A stretch of DNA of 64,000 nt from Cichorium intybus (GCA_023525715.1 CM042010.1:87659384-87723383); one strand, 5' to 3'; counted from the first letter of the stretch, positions 35,108 to 46,736 are shown. Translations and numbers: made by a program. The notes: generated by a model from the letters alone, not told the origin.

Positions 35108-35375
35108 TCTTCAACACGTCGTTAGTTACGATCCCCACGTGATCCTTCCTCTCTCCCCTCCCGCAACAGACACAAACTCTCCATTAATGATTTGAATGTA
35201 GTTCAGTAGAGAGATGTCTCCAATCATGTGCTTGGAACAGCTACTATCAACAAATCGAGGTCCGAAGATATTCCTCCATAACTGCTCGTGCACAGGATGC
35301 GGGATCAATTCGTCTTGGGAACCTAGTCCATTCGGAAACTGGGTTGACCATTGCTATCCACACACTTCACTGGTT
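35108..35375 (-). pseudogene. Copia protease / pre-integrase fragment (Copia-1)
   Basis: The minus strand reads RFVDSSCSKHMIGDISLLN and then a GGERGRITWG-like segment. This matches the copia protease region (normally ...DSGCSKHMTGD...LL). The catalytic D-S-G has become D-S-S, and stops separate it from gag. It ends where copia polyproteins would enter the pre-integrase domain; no integrase follows. Confidence 0.65.
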
Positions 35376-36692
35376 TCAATATAATATCTTGCTTATCAAA
35401 TAAAGAACATGAAGAGTTAGCAGGACAATTAGATGATTTGGAATATTGGCCTTTAGGTACCCATCGGTAGTTTGGTTGAGTCTTTTGTTGTTTGACCGGA
35501 TGGATGTATCAGCACTTGATGTTGAAGCAGCACTCCCCCTTGACTTGTACTTGTGTTGCCAGTAAGGACTCGAGGATGATCCTTGAGATGAGCTCGACCA
35601 TACTAATTTTGATTTGGTAGAGTCATCTCTCGAATCGGTCTTCTTATCCTTGGGGGCCTGCTTCTTGGCCTTGGCTTCATTCCAATCGCTATCTCTTGAT
35701 CGTGATCTTGAGGACTTTCTTTTACGAGAACTCCCTCTTGGCACGTTCTGCCAACGTTGTGCGTAGAAAGGAACACGTGGACGATATGGACAGTTCCTGG
35801 CAATATGACCTGCAATCCCATAATTAAAGCATGTTTGTCTTTTCATCGGGGTCTGATTGGAACTTGGTCATGGTCCAGAATTATTTCCACAGGTGCAGGC
35901 ACACGCATATTTAGTGGAACTCGGTCTTGGTCCATAGGGAACTTCACCCTTTTTCACAAACTTTTGTGGTTTGTATTTTCCAGAGGCCCGATCATTTATG
36001 CTTGTAGCTGCATCATTACTTTTCCTTGAACAGCCAGCAGATTTAGTCCCTTTGCCCACATGGTCATCAGAAGTGATTGTAGATGAGGTGTTTGAAGATT
36101 TCTTTTCAGAACCGGACTCATCATCATCTTTCTCAGTTTTACCTGCACACTGAACAGAAACATCAGTAGAACTCTCAGCGGTGCCAGTAGTATTCGTTTG
36201 AATATAATTTAACCAATAACATTCTTCTGATTCGTCAGTGTCCGAGGATGGAGTAAAGTTGTTATTGTATGGAGGGGGAACTGCACTGTATCTAAGACCT
36301 TCACCATGTATGTTTGCCCAAACAGTTTGTTTTTCAAGCATAGATTCAACTACTTCACTCGATACATAAACTTTCTTAAAAGTTGATTCTTCCTTTTGAA
36401 ACTTTGATTTTAATGTATTTAGTTCAGCAGTCAAACTAGCAATATCTTCATTGGAAAACCTAAGGTGACATCTTATTGTGCTATGTTCGTCTTGAATTTG
36501 GAGATAGTCTGAGGTTTTAGCATCTAGCTTTTCTTGCAAAGGTCTCAGTTTCTTCTTGTGTTTATGAACAAGATTTTCAAGTTCGAAGACTTCTCGGACA
36601 AGATTTTCGTTTAGTTCGCGATATTTGTTGATTATCTTTTCACAATCTGGAGTGCATGAGACTTCACAATTGTCCTTTGTCGTGGTGGTCAT
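35376..36692 (-). pseudogene. Coiled-coil Gag with damaged zinc knuckle (Copia-1)
   Basis: From ATG 36692 the 274-residue first part is charged and helical (about residues 15-110: KYRELNENLVREVFELENLV and onwards), typical of the middle of copia Gag. The usual N-terminal capsid-like domain is absent. After an in-frame TGA at 35868-35870 the same frame reads QTCFNYGIAGHIARNCPYR, a CCHC knuckle whose second Cys is Tyr. An S/R/K-rich linker follows. Expected role: RNA-binding structural protein; two defects make function unlikely. Confidence 0.7.
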
Positions 36693-37443
36693 TTTAAGGA
36701 ATTAAGATGACAAATAAGCCTTCAAATGTCGAAAGGTTGATCAAAAAACCCCAAAAAAATTTATGGCGAAAAAACAAAATTTGACTTTTTCACTGTAGCA
36801 CCGAACAATCTTGGACCGAAAAACCTCTGGACCGAACAACCCGACCGAACAATAAGCTTTACACCGAACAACAAACCAACTGATCAACCAAAGAGGTACC
36901 GAGCAACAAGCCAATTGAACAACAATGGACCGATTAACAAGCACACCGAACAACTGACTCGAGAAAAACTGGACCGAGAAACCAATACCGAACAATGCAC
37001 ACCGAACCACCAAAACCGATCAACCAGGCTAGAGGTAAGAAAAACCCTAAAGCACCGAACAAGGGTTAAATGGGCTGGCCGAACCACCTCAAGTGGACCG
37101 AAAAACCCAAACAAAAACCCTAAAATCCTTTCTGCTGCCGAACAACCCTTCAGCAACCCTAGCCGCCGCCGAGAAACTCAAAGAAACCCTAATCTGGAAT
37201 AGTCCGCCGCCGAACAACCTCCAATGTCGACCGAGTAACCCAAAAACTCGCACAATCAGATCCGTAACCTACTTTTGGATCAAAAAACGATTTTTAATGA
37301 GTTTTAGCTTGAAGATCTTCGATAATCATGAAGAACACAAGCTCAAAAACACCAAAAAACAGTAATAAACGTCCACAAAACGTATCAAACTCTTCAAAAA
37401 CTTCAAAATCTCTAAGAACAAAAGAAGATCGATATCAAAACAA
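36693..37443 (-). other. Copia-1 leader with about 20 ACCGAACAAC-like repeats
   Basis: No credible gene; the ORFs of 62-95 codons here follow the repeats. Between about 36798 and 37230 the plus strand repeats a degenerate decamer (ACCGAACAAC, CCGAGCAAC, GCCGAACAACC and others). The same word forms the arms of the LTR hairpin. Confidence 0.65.
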
Positions 37444-37455
37444 GCTCTGATACCA
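37444..37455 (-). promoter_or_regulatory. Primer-binding site of Copia-1
   Basis: TGGTATCAGAGC on the minus strand, two bases inside the 5' LTR; initiator tRNA-Met type. Confidence 0.82.
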
Positions 37456-37457
37456 AT

Positions 37458-37865
37458 TGTTAGTCCAGATACACTCTCGATCACAATGATATCAATCAAA
37501 CAATAAGAACACAAGGAGATTTAAACTTCAATGCACTCTTGATTAACAAACAATAGTAGATAAGTTTGTGATTGCCAAGAACACTCAAATCTTTCTCTCT
37601 CTACTTAGCACTCTTTCCAAGGCAATCAACTAGACAAATGAGGTAATATTTGCCTTAAGTACTCTACGCCTAAAACTCTAATGACCTAAGCCCATGGACC
37701 AAACCATTTAGCTCAAAGGGGATTTTCGACCACAAGGACCAAACCGAACAACCTAGGGTTGTTCGGTTCACACCGAATTTCCAATTAAGCCCCTAAAACA
37801 ATATATTTAACAATTTTAGTCCTAATAAATAAAAGATTAAACCAAACTAAAATTAATTCCCAACA
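37458..37865 (-). repeat. 5' LTR of Copia-1 (408 bp)
   Basis: TGTTAG ... CCAACA; hairpin arms at 37742-37753 and 37757-37768 are conserved. Differs from the other LTR at scattered sites (roughly 93-95% identical by eye). Confidence 0.93.
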
Positions 37866-37904
37866 AAAAGAAAGGTTTCTTAACAAATATACGTAAACGA
37901 GTTG
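37866..37904 (+). repeat. Chromo-A LTR segment, copy 1 (second piece) and recombination junction
   Basis: AAAAGAAAGGTTTCTTAAC... to GAGTTG matches 56266-56300 of copy 2. At GAGTTG (37899-37904) the sequence switches to Athila internal DNA (TGAGCTTAGG). In copy 2 the same GAGTTG continues as ATATACATAT. In Ath-1 GAGTTG (4232-4237) lies just after the primer site. Confidence 0.8.
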
Positions 37905-38020
37905 TGAGCTTAGGATAAGACGATCTGTAGGGAGTTGTTTTCTGATTTACAGATTTAGTTTTGGTAATTTAGTTAGTTAGTAATTTCATTTTGGTTTTGG
38001 AGGGCGTTTTGCACTAGTGC

Positions 38021-40120
38021 ATGCGTACCTGTCAGGGTGGGGATACATCACCCTTGTTATTTGATTCTGAAATTGAGCGAACCGCGCACAATAACCGTGT
38101 GCATAGGCGTTTGGGTAATATGAGTCCCAGTAGTGTCACAGTAGAAGATGTTACAGATGAGCCATTGGGCGAGGTAACGGGGGGGCGCACCAATTATACC
38201 CCCAGTTTCTGAATTTCATGTAGGAAGCACGAGTGCTAGTGGTGGTGCAGTTTCAGCCCCTGCACCCATACCATCAGGCACTCAGCCTTTAGTCCAACCT
38301 TTAGTTCAACCAGTTACCAACCCATTAGGAAATCCCATGTCTGCTGTGATGGCTTGGGGAGCGCCGACCCGAGATGGCAACCCACTGTCGTGACATCAGG
38401 TACCGGTTTCTCAACTACAACCTTCATAACCATTACCATTACAATACCAACAACCTATCATTTTTAAACCATAACCAGTTATTCAACCTATACCACCACA
38501 AACCCAAACCCAACCAGAACCTCAAATGCAACCTCAACAACAACAGTACCAGTACTAGTACCAGGAGATAGACCCAATATACGATGAGGAAGACGAAGGA
38601 TGGATGCCACATCATCCAGTCCAGCAACAACAACAATGGAACCGAGGTCCGGGACTTCCAAGGAGATTTCAACTACCACAGTAGCAGCAGGGGCAACAAT
38701 TTTACAACAACGAGCAGTATAACGGTAATTTTGTTCCACCTTTCTATATTGCTCAACCGAGGGGGCAGTCGGTTGCGTCACACTTCCAACCCAGGGAGTA
38801 TGATGATGCTTTGCCCATATATTTTCATGAGAATGTTGAGAATCAAGTAGAAATTAGGCCACAACTGCTAGGCATATTACCTGAATTAGAGGCTATAAGC
38901 AAGATGATCCTTATAATCATCTTTATGAATTTTTGGCCATAGCAAACGCTAACACTCCTAGGAATACAAATAGGAATACCTTTAGGTTGAGATTATTTCC
39001 CTTTACTTTAAAGGACAAGGCCAAATATTGGTTTACCTCATTACAACCTAATAGTATTACTATTTGGGAGCAATTGAAAGCCAAATTGCTTCAAGAATTC
39101 TATCTGGCTAGGAGATTAGGCGAGCTATTCAGGACTTCCAGCAGAAGCCGGGGGAGGCATTCCATGATGCGTTCGACAGATTAAAGGAGCTTTTGAGATC
39201 TTGCCCACATCATGACGTGCCACGGTGGTAGCTGGTGAAGATATTATTTGACGGGGTGGACCTGTCAAACCAAGCCATGATTAGTGCATCATCGAGCGCG
39301 ACAAAAATGATGCAGGAGCCTGACGATGCTTGGCGATTCTTGGAGCAACTAAGCAATGGTTCTAAAGCTAATTTCTCGGTACGAAAACCTGTTAGTATAG
39401 CCGCAGCAGTAGGCGCATATATTGATTGGAAGAAGGAAGTGAAGAAGGAGATCGGAGAGCTAAATAGGAAATTTGATAGGTTGATGTCCACTCTACAAAA
39501 TAGGCCACAAAATCAGCAGTAGGGTAATCAACAAGGACAAAGGACTCAAGATATTCATCAAGTCCATGGTCAAGGTCAAGGACAGTATAATAATAATAAT
39601 GGACGGCCTTACAGGCCTTATAACCAGAGAACTCAAAATTTCAACAATCAGTCCTATAACAACAGGCAGAATAACTATCAAGGACAGCCCTCCAATCAAC
39701 CGAGACAACTTCAGGCTGGGAGTAACAGTGGTCCTAGTGGGAGTAACAACAGCAGTAGGGGCCAACCAACGTCAACGACAATGCCCCGGAAAGCCACGAG
39801 AACATGATTGCTAAGATGTATGAGCTGGTGAACACTAGTAAGCAGCAGACCCAAGTGAACGCCAAAGTTATTGCTAATATGGAAAGCCAAATAGCTCAGA
39901 TGGCTGAGGATCAAAGGAAAAGAGACAGCGGCAAACTCCTAAGCAACACTGAGATGAACCCAAATCATATGCAAAGACCTGGTAAAGAGCCTGTTAATGC
40001 TGTTGAAACTGAATTGAGGAAGGTCACAGAGGAGGATTTGGTAGTAAAGGAAGGTGAAATTAAGACTGAAGAGAGTAATGATAAGATTGAGGAAGGTGAC
40101 CAAACTAAAGAGGACTAGGA
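38021..40120 (+). pseudogene. gag (Ath-3), heavily mutated
   Basis: From ATG 38021 (MRTCQGGDTSPLLFDSEIER) through P/Q-rich, capsid-like (RLRLFPFTLKDKAKYWFTSL) and linker regions to QIAQMAEDQRKRDSGKL. The frame changes at least five times with several stops. Gene order and motifs match Ath-1 and Ath-2. Confidence 0.75.
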
Positions 40121-41181
40121 AGTCCAAAAGGATGAGCAACCAGTTGTAGTTGGTCTTAAGCAGAAGAAGAAGAATAAAAAGGTGAAAAAGAAGCAGGACA
40201 CACCTAGCATGCCAAGTGGACCATCGATCAACCAGCCTCTATGGGACGAATTGAAACATGCGCCAGAGGATACGAAGATTCTTTAGGAGATGTGTAAGAA
40301 GAATGAGAAATTTAAGGTGCCAACACTAGAAATGGTGAGATTTTCTGTCAAAGCAAGTGAAGCTCTGTTGGGAACATTGCCCAAGAAATAAAAGGATCCA
40401 GGTTCACCGGTGATCACTGTAACGGTGGGCGGTGTTATCATCAGGAATACCTTGTTGGATTTAGGAGCAAGTGTCAATGTTTTGACAGGATACCTTTATG
40501 ATAAGTACAAAAATGAGGAACTGGAACCCGTGAAAACGGTGTTACAGTTGGCAGATCAGTCGACAAAGGTTTCTCGGGGTAAGCTGACAAATGTGATCGT
40601 CAAGGTCGGCGATTTTTTTTAATCTGTAGATTTTTTGGTGATGGAGTATGAAAGTTTGGAGGACGCGCCTACATTAATTTTGGGACGTCTATTTTTAGCC
40701 ACAGCGGGGGGCTGTAATGGACAGTAAGACTTGATACATGGACATCTCCTTTTGGACAACGAAGTGTAGGCTGAACAATTTTGGGTGTCTGATATCTTTA
40801 CCGCCGGAGTATGACGACAAATATATGAACAAGAGACTGCTTACGGCACCGAGGGCGAATGATAAAGGTAAAAAGCAGGTACAAGGAAATGGAAGCGATG
40901 AAGAATAGATCTTGTGGGAAGCAAAGAGACATCCGCTGGCATCTGTCGATAATATGAAACTGTTAGATATGATCGAGATGATGCAGCTGAAGCACCAGCA
41001 GTATGAGAAGGACACACGGTGCCGGGAGGCAAAGGTCTTCCAGATTCTGGATGCTCAACAACAGTGGATCAGTCAAGTGAGCGATCGTATGACACAGCTC
41101 ACGACATTGCTAGCAACATTGGTCCATGACTTTGCACCTGAGATGAGGAGGATGATGCCACAAGAAGAAAGGGGAGAATAA
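40121..41181 (+). pseudogene. Aspartic-protease-like domain (Ath-3)
   Basis: Reads NQPLWDELKHAPEDTKIL, then DLGASVNVLTGYLYDKY, SRGKLTNVIVKVGDFF, and the helical tail MIEMMQLKHQQYEKDT ending at 41181. Stops at about 40119, 40284, 40389 and 40621, and a frameshift at about 40710. Dead copy of the protease of Ath-1 and Ath-2. Confidence 0.75.
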
Positions 41182-41189
41182 TGAGTAAC

Positions 41190-41239
41190 ACGTCTGGCTG
41201 AAGACGTTAAACGTAGCGCTTGTTGGGAGGCAACCCATC
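41190..41239 (+). promoter_or_regulatory. Conserved hairpin motif (Ath-3 copy)
   Basis: ACGTCT-GGCTGA-AGACGT perfect, then GCGCTT and GGGAGGCAACCCAT. The following 700 bp are non-coding spacer with AAGTGTGGGG at 41320-41329 and CpG blocks. Confidence 0.6.
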
Positions 41240-41939
41240 CGTAATAGGTTACGTATAGGGTTTTTAGAAGTAATTAGGAAATATCATCATCGTCATTGCA
41301 GGTATTTGTGGTACGAGGCAAGTGTGGGGTCAAACGAAGAACTTTGGAAGAATTGAAAGGCACGACGCGGCATGGAGTAAAGCACGCCGCGCGTTAGCAC
41401 GTTAACCCGATGCGCAGGGGTTGAATTAGATACACACGATGCGGTATACTTGTATGCGCGTCCCTGAATTTGATCGGACAGAAACCGCCTTATAAGGTAC
41501 GACTCATTCATCGTACACACACAACTCACTTCGCGCAATGCAGCAACGATCAACCAAAGAAATTTCACGTATTTTTCTCTTGTTTCTCGTTTCTACGATC
41601 AAGGTATGTCATTTGAACTCATTTGTGCAAGTTATTACAACCATTTAGCATGCAAAATTGAGTGATTTCATCAAAAGTAGAAAACTTAGAAAATCGGCAA
41701 TGCCGACCCGTAGGGTGTTGCATTCGCAAAATCTGCACCCTAGGGGGGCTAATCGATAGTTATGGTACCTTGTAGTAACTTTGGATCGAGTTTAACAGGT
41801 GAATTCGTGGAGTTTTGGAAATTTTATCGCACCAGACGTACGGCACGACGCACCTTGTTCTTGAGCCGCATCGCGCGTGTCTGTGCAAAGTTTAGGGACT
41901 GATTTTGCAAAATATTTTGTATGTGATTCTTTTGTGCAG

Positions 41940-43115
41940 ATGGCAGGCAGACCAGATGATCCATTCCTGTGATTCCCAGAGATTTTGGATGAGACTCCAC
42001 AATACAAGGCTCGACTTGACGAGGTCCGTTCCCGACTGGTCCTTGCTGCTATTCATCTGGACCGGGTGATTTTGACTCAGTCGGGGCTTTGGGCTGAGCT
42101 TATGCCCTATCTTCACCGCACCTGGACCGATGGGGATCACACGTTTACTTTTCGGGCCTGGGACATGCTTATGGCCAATGCGGTGGATGTGGTGTACAAG
42201 GAGCTCGTGCTCGAGTTGCTTTTGACTTGCCGATACGCGTTAGCGTCACAGGAGGCGCGATCCCAACGGATCCGATTCAGGCTGGGAGGGGAGAGCCGGG
42301 AGTGCAACCTACTAGACTTCGCCAGACGCACCGGGATTTACACTGAGGCAGAGACGAGGAGTGCCTACTTTGCACCTTTCCTTCTCGCCTGCTTCAGGGG
42401 ACAGCCTCAGCGGGAGGCTAACGCAGTTATTTGGGCAGCGATGTCCAATGATTTGTTCGAGGCCGGGTCGGCCAAAGAGAGCCAGCTCTGTGACCCACTA
42501 CACCGTTTGATGAACCGTATCATATCTACCTCCATCATGAAGCGGAGGGGATGTGAGAAGGTGTCTGGGGATGATATGACCTACATGTAGGTGCTCTTCA
42601 ATTCCAGCAGGTTTCTCAACCTGCCGTATGCACTGGCAGTTTCCTTGACGACCCAGGCAGCGGGTGTATCTGACAGCAGTCACTTGGCCGGCGGGCACTT
42701 CATCACCCGCCTGGCCCGATCTTATGGTATTTTGACAGCTGAGGTCATGGCGATCATGACAGCGACACCACCCTCTAGGACATCGATCCGTTACCTAGAG
42801 AACATGAGGATTATCCACCAGCAACGACCGGGCATTATTGAGAGGATGCCCACGGAGCCGACAGAGGGTCCCCAGGAGGAGCAGGTGAGGCGACAGAGAC
42901 GGAGAGTTGAGCAACCAATTCTGCCCCAGCCACCACCGTAGTTAGCAGACGTGCTGACTGCCGTACGAGATTTGAGCGAGACGATGACAGTGCTGGAGGA
43001 GCAGCAGGTACGGATTGGGGAGGCACTACTTGAGGTGCTCTCTTAGTCTGGACGACGCCCGCGACCCTTCCCTGCCCGAGCCCACGACGACGAGGCTGGT
43101 CCCTCTGGGACTTAG
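41940..43115 (+). pseudogene. ATHILA-ORF-like gene (Ath-3)
   Basis: One frame runs from ATG 41940 to TAG 43113-43115 with internal stops at about 41970, 42588-42590, 42939-42941 and 43044. Blocks include WTDGDHTFTFRAWDMLMANA, RIRFRLGGESRECNLLDFAR, TGIYTEAE, SAKESQLCDPLHRLMNRI, EKVSGDDMTYM and the C-terminal RPRPFPARAHDDEAGPS. It is the most complete copy by length and shows that the protein is about 390 residues. Function unknown; ATHILA ORF-1-like. Confidence 0.72.
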
Positions 43116-45040
43116 TAGGATGATTGATGTATTTTCCTTACTATCTTTTGAGACATTGTACAGAACTTATTAGTATCTGTTGTATCTTATGCTTTATCGT
43201 TTATATGTTTGTTTCTTTTTGCATTTAATTTGTTTGTGAGTGTTGCATGTGCGTACGAATGGAAGTCTACTGAGGAGTTTTTTCAACCAAGTGTGGGGTC
43301 ATTGTACCCCTACAGTTGCCATTTCACCGGCGTGTTTACTGTTGCGCCACAACTCCTGGAAATCTAAATCTTGAGGAGTTCGTGTTTTTGTGTCATGTTA
43401 CAAGTATGATCCCGATAATCAAGCAGTCAACCGTTTAAAGGGGTAACTCTTTCTCCCTTATTTTGGACTATTTTATGTACAACGGGGACGTTGTACGGTT
43501 TTATGTGTGGGGTGTGGACGGTCGAAAAAGTTTGTTTTTGAAAGTTTTTTTGCAGAAAACGACCAATTTTCAAAAATTTTAGCAATTTTTCAAAATTTTT
43601 AAGAGATTGTAATTTTGAAACGAATAGCTTTTGAATGTTATAACATCGGTATTTTTCAAGAAATATTGTTTAGTTGTTATCATGCTATCTGTTTAGTCAA
43701 ATAAGTTGAGTTTTAGGAGTTAAAAGATTGGGATATTTTTAGGATTGAAATTTAGGAAGGAACTGTCAATCAATGGTCTTTGTTTTTCGAGTCGTTAGGT
43801 CTAAAATGGGTGGCCTCGAAGAGGCACTTATACACCTTACCACCTAAGATCGTCTGGTTTGGGTTGGTATTTTCGAAAGCTCTTTACACGGACAACATCG
43901 AAAGTCATAGACATTTCTTTAACGGCCTTTAGAATTTGAATGAGTACGTACACTCTTTTGTGGAAAGAAAATTTGTAATCAAGGATTCTCTAGAAAGTCG
44001 TGAATTCCAAAGAATATTCTGGTCATGTTTGCAAAAACTTTTTTCAATCTAATTCTGGGAATAATAAGCTTTGAAATTGAACACATTAAAAAATGTTTGA
44101 GTCTTACTTAAAAGGATAAATTGCATAAAAGTCACTAACTTTTCTAATTTTCTCGATTTTAACACTGTATTTTTAGTTTTTGCAATTAAGTCATTATGTT
44201 TTCAGAAAATTGCAATTAAGTCATTATGTTTTTCCAAAAAGTTGCGAAAATGACCATATGACAGGATGGCAACAGGTTACCAGGTCATATGGTCAAATTT
44301 GCAATTTTTCATAAAACATAATGACTTAATAGCAAAAATAAAAAAAAGTGTCAAAATCGAAAAATCTGGAAAAGTTAGCGAATTTTAAGCAATGTACCCT
44401 ATGCAATTTATATAACTTAATCACTTTACATGCCCTATACGTGTCCAAAAAATAAATTTGTTGTTACCTTGTTTTTCCATTTAAAGTAATCAAATTTATT
44501 GTCCTAAAAATGGAATTTCAAAAAGATTTAGGATAAATGCATACGAATAATAACTAACTTACATGCCCTCAGTGTGAATTTCCTATTGGGTAATTGGTTA
44601 TGTAAACAATGTCTTTATAAATTACCTAATACAACAAAATTATGTAAATATAAAACTTAAATGGTTAAACATTTACAAAAACTAAAAATACAGTGTCAAA
44701 ATCGAGAAAATTCGCTAACTTTTCTAGATTTTTCGATTTTGACACTATGTTTTATTTTTGTTATTAAGTCATTATGTTTTCTGAAAAATTGCAAATTTGA
44801 CCATATGACCTGGTAACCTGTTGCCATCCTGTCATATGGTCATTTTCGCAACTTTTTGGAAAACATAATGACTTAATTGCAATTTTCTGAAAACATAATG
44901 ACTTAATTGCAAAAACTAAAAATACAGTGTCAAAATCGAGAAAAGTGGAAAAGTTAGTGACTTTTATGCAATTTACCCTAGTTATAATCTGTTAAAAACT
45001 CTCTTGCTTGGGGACAAGCAAGGCACAAGTATGGGGTGTT
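43116..45040 (+). other. 3' untranslated region of Ath-3
   Basis: No gene. Contains AAGTGTGGGG at 43289-43298, the perfect hairpin at 43477-43496, an inserted foldback element (44113-44980) and the polypurine tract AAGTATGGGG just before the LTR. Confidence 0.7.
44113..44980. mobile_element. Foldback/MULE-like MITE with 274-bp inverted arms
   Basis: Left arm 44113-44386 and right arm 44707-44980 are inverted copies. The ends read GGRTAAATTGCATAAAAGTC inwards. It interrupts an otherwise conserved Athila segment (compare 19715-19745). Flanks ACTTAAAA and AGTTATAA may be a degenerate 8-9-bp target duplication, as in Mutator-like or hAT elements. Each arm is itself an imperfect palindrome. No transposase. 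Confidence 0.65.
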
Positions 45041-46025
45041 TGACAACGCCTATCAATATCATGTATTTTAGTCGTTGTTAGGCCCTATTCTTGGTGAATT
45101 TATATCATAGTTGTATTGGTATTTCTCTCTTTTTGTGCTAGTGCTTGTGTGCAAGAAAATGTCGAAAACAGGGACTAAAAGCGGAAAAATGGAAGAAGTT
45201 TTGCTTAAGAGCCAATTCAATCGAATTTGTATGCGCGTCGTGGGATCAAAGACACGCGCGTCGCACCAAGTCAACGATGAGGCGGTGAAGACAAATTCAA
45301 ATAGCGAAAAAACGGGGATACGACAACACGCGCGTCGCGGTTCTATGCCTTGCGTGCCGCGGATTCTAAATTTTCACAAGTATAAATAGAGGTCATTAGG
45401 TCGAAATCAGTAGGCAAGGAACGACCCCTAAGGTGGACTTAAGGCTTCTTTGACTCAAGGATTCGGATTTTCAGCAACACTTTTGATATTTCTTATGTTT
45501 TCACTTTTAGTTTAATGTTCTTTAGTTTAGTTTAGCCTTTAGCCTATTGTTTCTAGATTGTTCAGTTCAGTAGCAGTTGTCTAGGGTTGTTTATTTTCGG
45601 ATTTCAGTACATTGGATCTTCTGTTTTGGTTTTTAATTGAAGTAATCATTCGGTTTATGGTTTTATTGCACTTTTTAGTATTAATTGTGTTTGATGCTTG
45701 TTTGGTTTGATTGGATTGTTTGTTTGCTTCTGGATTTTGAACTTTGTTTATGATTTCAGTAAGTAATCTTAGTCTAGGATTTGGTTTGGTTTAGTTTAGT
45801 TCATGTTTGATTTAGTTTTAGCAATTGGTTTTGGAATTGTGTTTTTAGTTGATTTTTGGAAAAGTAGAACTCGTCCCTATGGCTGTAGCGTGACACTATA
45901 GTAGGTAACCTATCATCCTATCTTGACCACCAAACTCCCGTGGATCGACCCTTGCTACCGCTATACTAGTGAGTCTGTGAGGTTTATTTTCTTATTTTTG
46001 ACTGCATAACGACCTAGGCGTGTCA
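45041..46025 (+). repeat. 3' LTR of Ath-3 (985 bp)
   Basis: TGACAACGCC ... GGCGTGTCA, followed by ATTAC (46026-46030) and the same sequence that follows the solo LTR. TATA box at 45381-45389. Confidence 0.93.
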
Positions 46026-46157
46026 ATTACGACGGAATACTAAAGATAAACTATTATAGGAATAGTTTATGGTTACATGGGTTATTATGACATTTTGAAC
46101 AAGACAAATAATTATATAAAAATATATAATTTTTATACATTTAAATGTTATTATGGG
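46026..46157 (+). repeat. Chromo-A LTR segment, duplication copy 2 (first piece)
   Basis: ATTACGACGGAATAC... parallels 25146-25298 and is interrupted by Tat-1 at ATGGG (46153-46157). It resumes at 56246. Confidence 0.85.
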
Positions 46158-46723
46158 TGATGCAAACTCTAGTCTCGGAATGATCTCCTGAACGATGGGA
46201 TGGGATCCTGGACCTGAGCTCACCACAACAGAGAATTGGGGTCAGACGCACTCCGGGAGGCGATCCCGGGAGGGCGCTCCGACGGTTAAGTTAGTACGGT
46301 GGTCGGAAAGTATGGATTGAGTATGAAAGAGTGAGAGTTCAATGACGATATGTGATGATGATCTCCCCAAGGGCGTGATCATCATATACCGTTATACCTG
46401 CGTGGGGACCACTTGTCAGTTGGTAGCGGATCTTTACCTTATTGGTCGATCGTCTGCCGTAAACTGTGATTGGCTCATTTGTCTGGCCAGGTGGTAGTTC
46501 GGGGACCACCTAGTTCGTTCGTGGCTTAACGAATTGCACGATGACTGTTGCAGGGTGATGTGTCATTCTGGCATTGGTATACATGGCAATCGGCCATTTG
46601 CGACTATCGAGTCGGGTGAGGTCCAGCCAGGCCTCTGGCGGCAGGCTGTCCGTCTGAATGCTGGCGAGTTGTGCCGCTGGCATGCTGGCGAGAGGCTGTG
46701 CGTATCTGTATGATACACTATCA
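46158..46723 (-). repeat. 3' LTR of Tat-1 (566 bp)
   Basis: TGATGCAAACTC ... CACTATCA on plus. Partner at 55680-56240. Confidence 0.95.
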
Positions 46724-46736
46724 AGTCCCCCCAGTC
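46724..46736 (-). promoter_or_regulatory. Polypurine tract of Tat-1
   Basis: The minus strand reads GACTGGGGGGACT directly against the 3' LTR, the expected site of plus-strand priming. Confidence 0.8.

Larger units (their letters stand above)
25299..37865 (-). mobile_element. Ty1/copia element Copia-1 (contains Copia-2)
   Basis: Equal 408-bp LTRs (25299-25706 and 37458-37865), a minus-strand initiator-Met primer site, a polypurine tract, and target duplication AAAAC (25294-25298) / AAAAG (37866-37870, one mismatch). The uninterrupted site is visible at about 56264-56275 in duplication copy 2. Internal order on minus: leader with decamer repeats, coiled-coil Gag, zinc knuckle, protease fragment, then non-coding DNA. 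No integrase or RT. Removing Copia-2 leaves about 5.0 kb, so it is non-autonomous or deleted. Confidence 0.9.
37899..46025 (+). mobile_element. Athila-like element Ath-3, 5' truncated
   Basis: Lacks its 5' LTR and primer site. It starts a few bases after where the primer site should be and runs through gag, protease-like domain, conserved motif, ATHILA-ORF and untranslated region to a 985-bp 3' LTR followed by ATTAC. It has many more frameshifts and stops than Ath-2. No RT or integrase. A foldback element is inserted at 44113-44980. The truncation is explained by the duplication junction at 37899-37904. Confidence 0.85.

Noticed and set aside
36741..37365. Several 90-codon ORFs on both strands
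   Set aside because: All are produced by the ACCGAACAAC-like leader repeats of Copia-1.
44101..44990. Hairpin arms at 44113-44980 as LTRs
   Set aside because: The copies are inverted, not direct, and have no primer site or polypurine tract.
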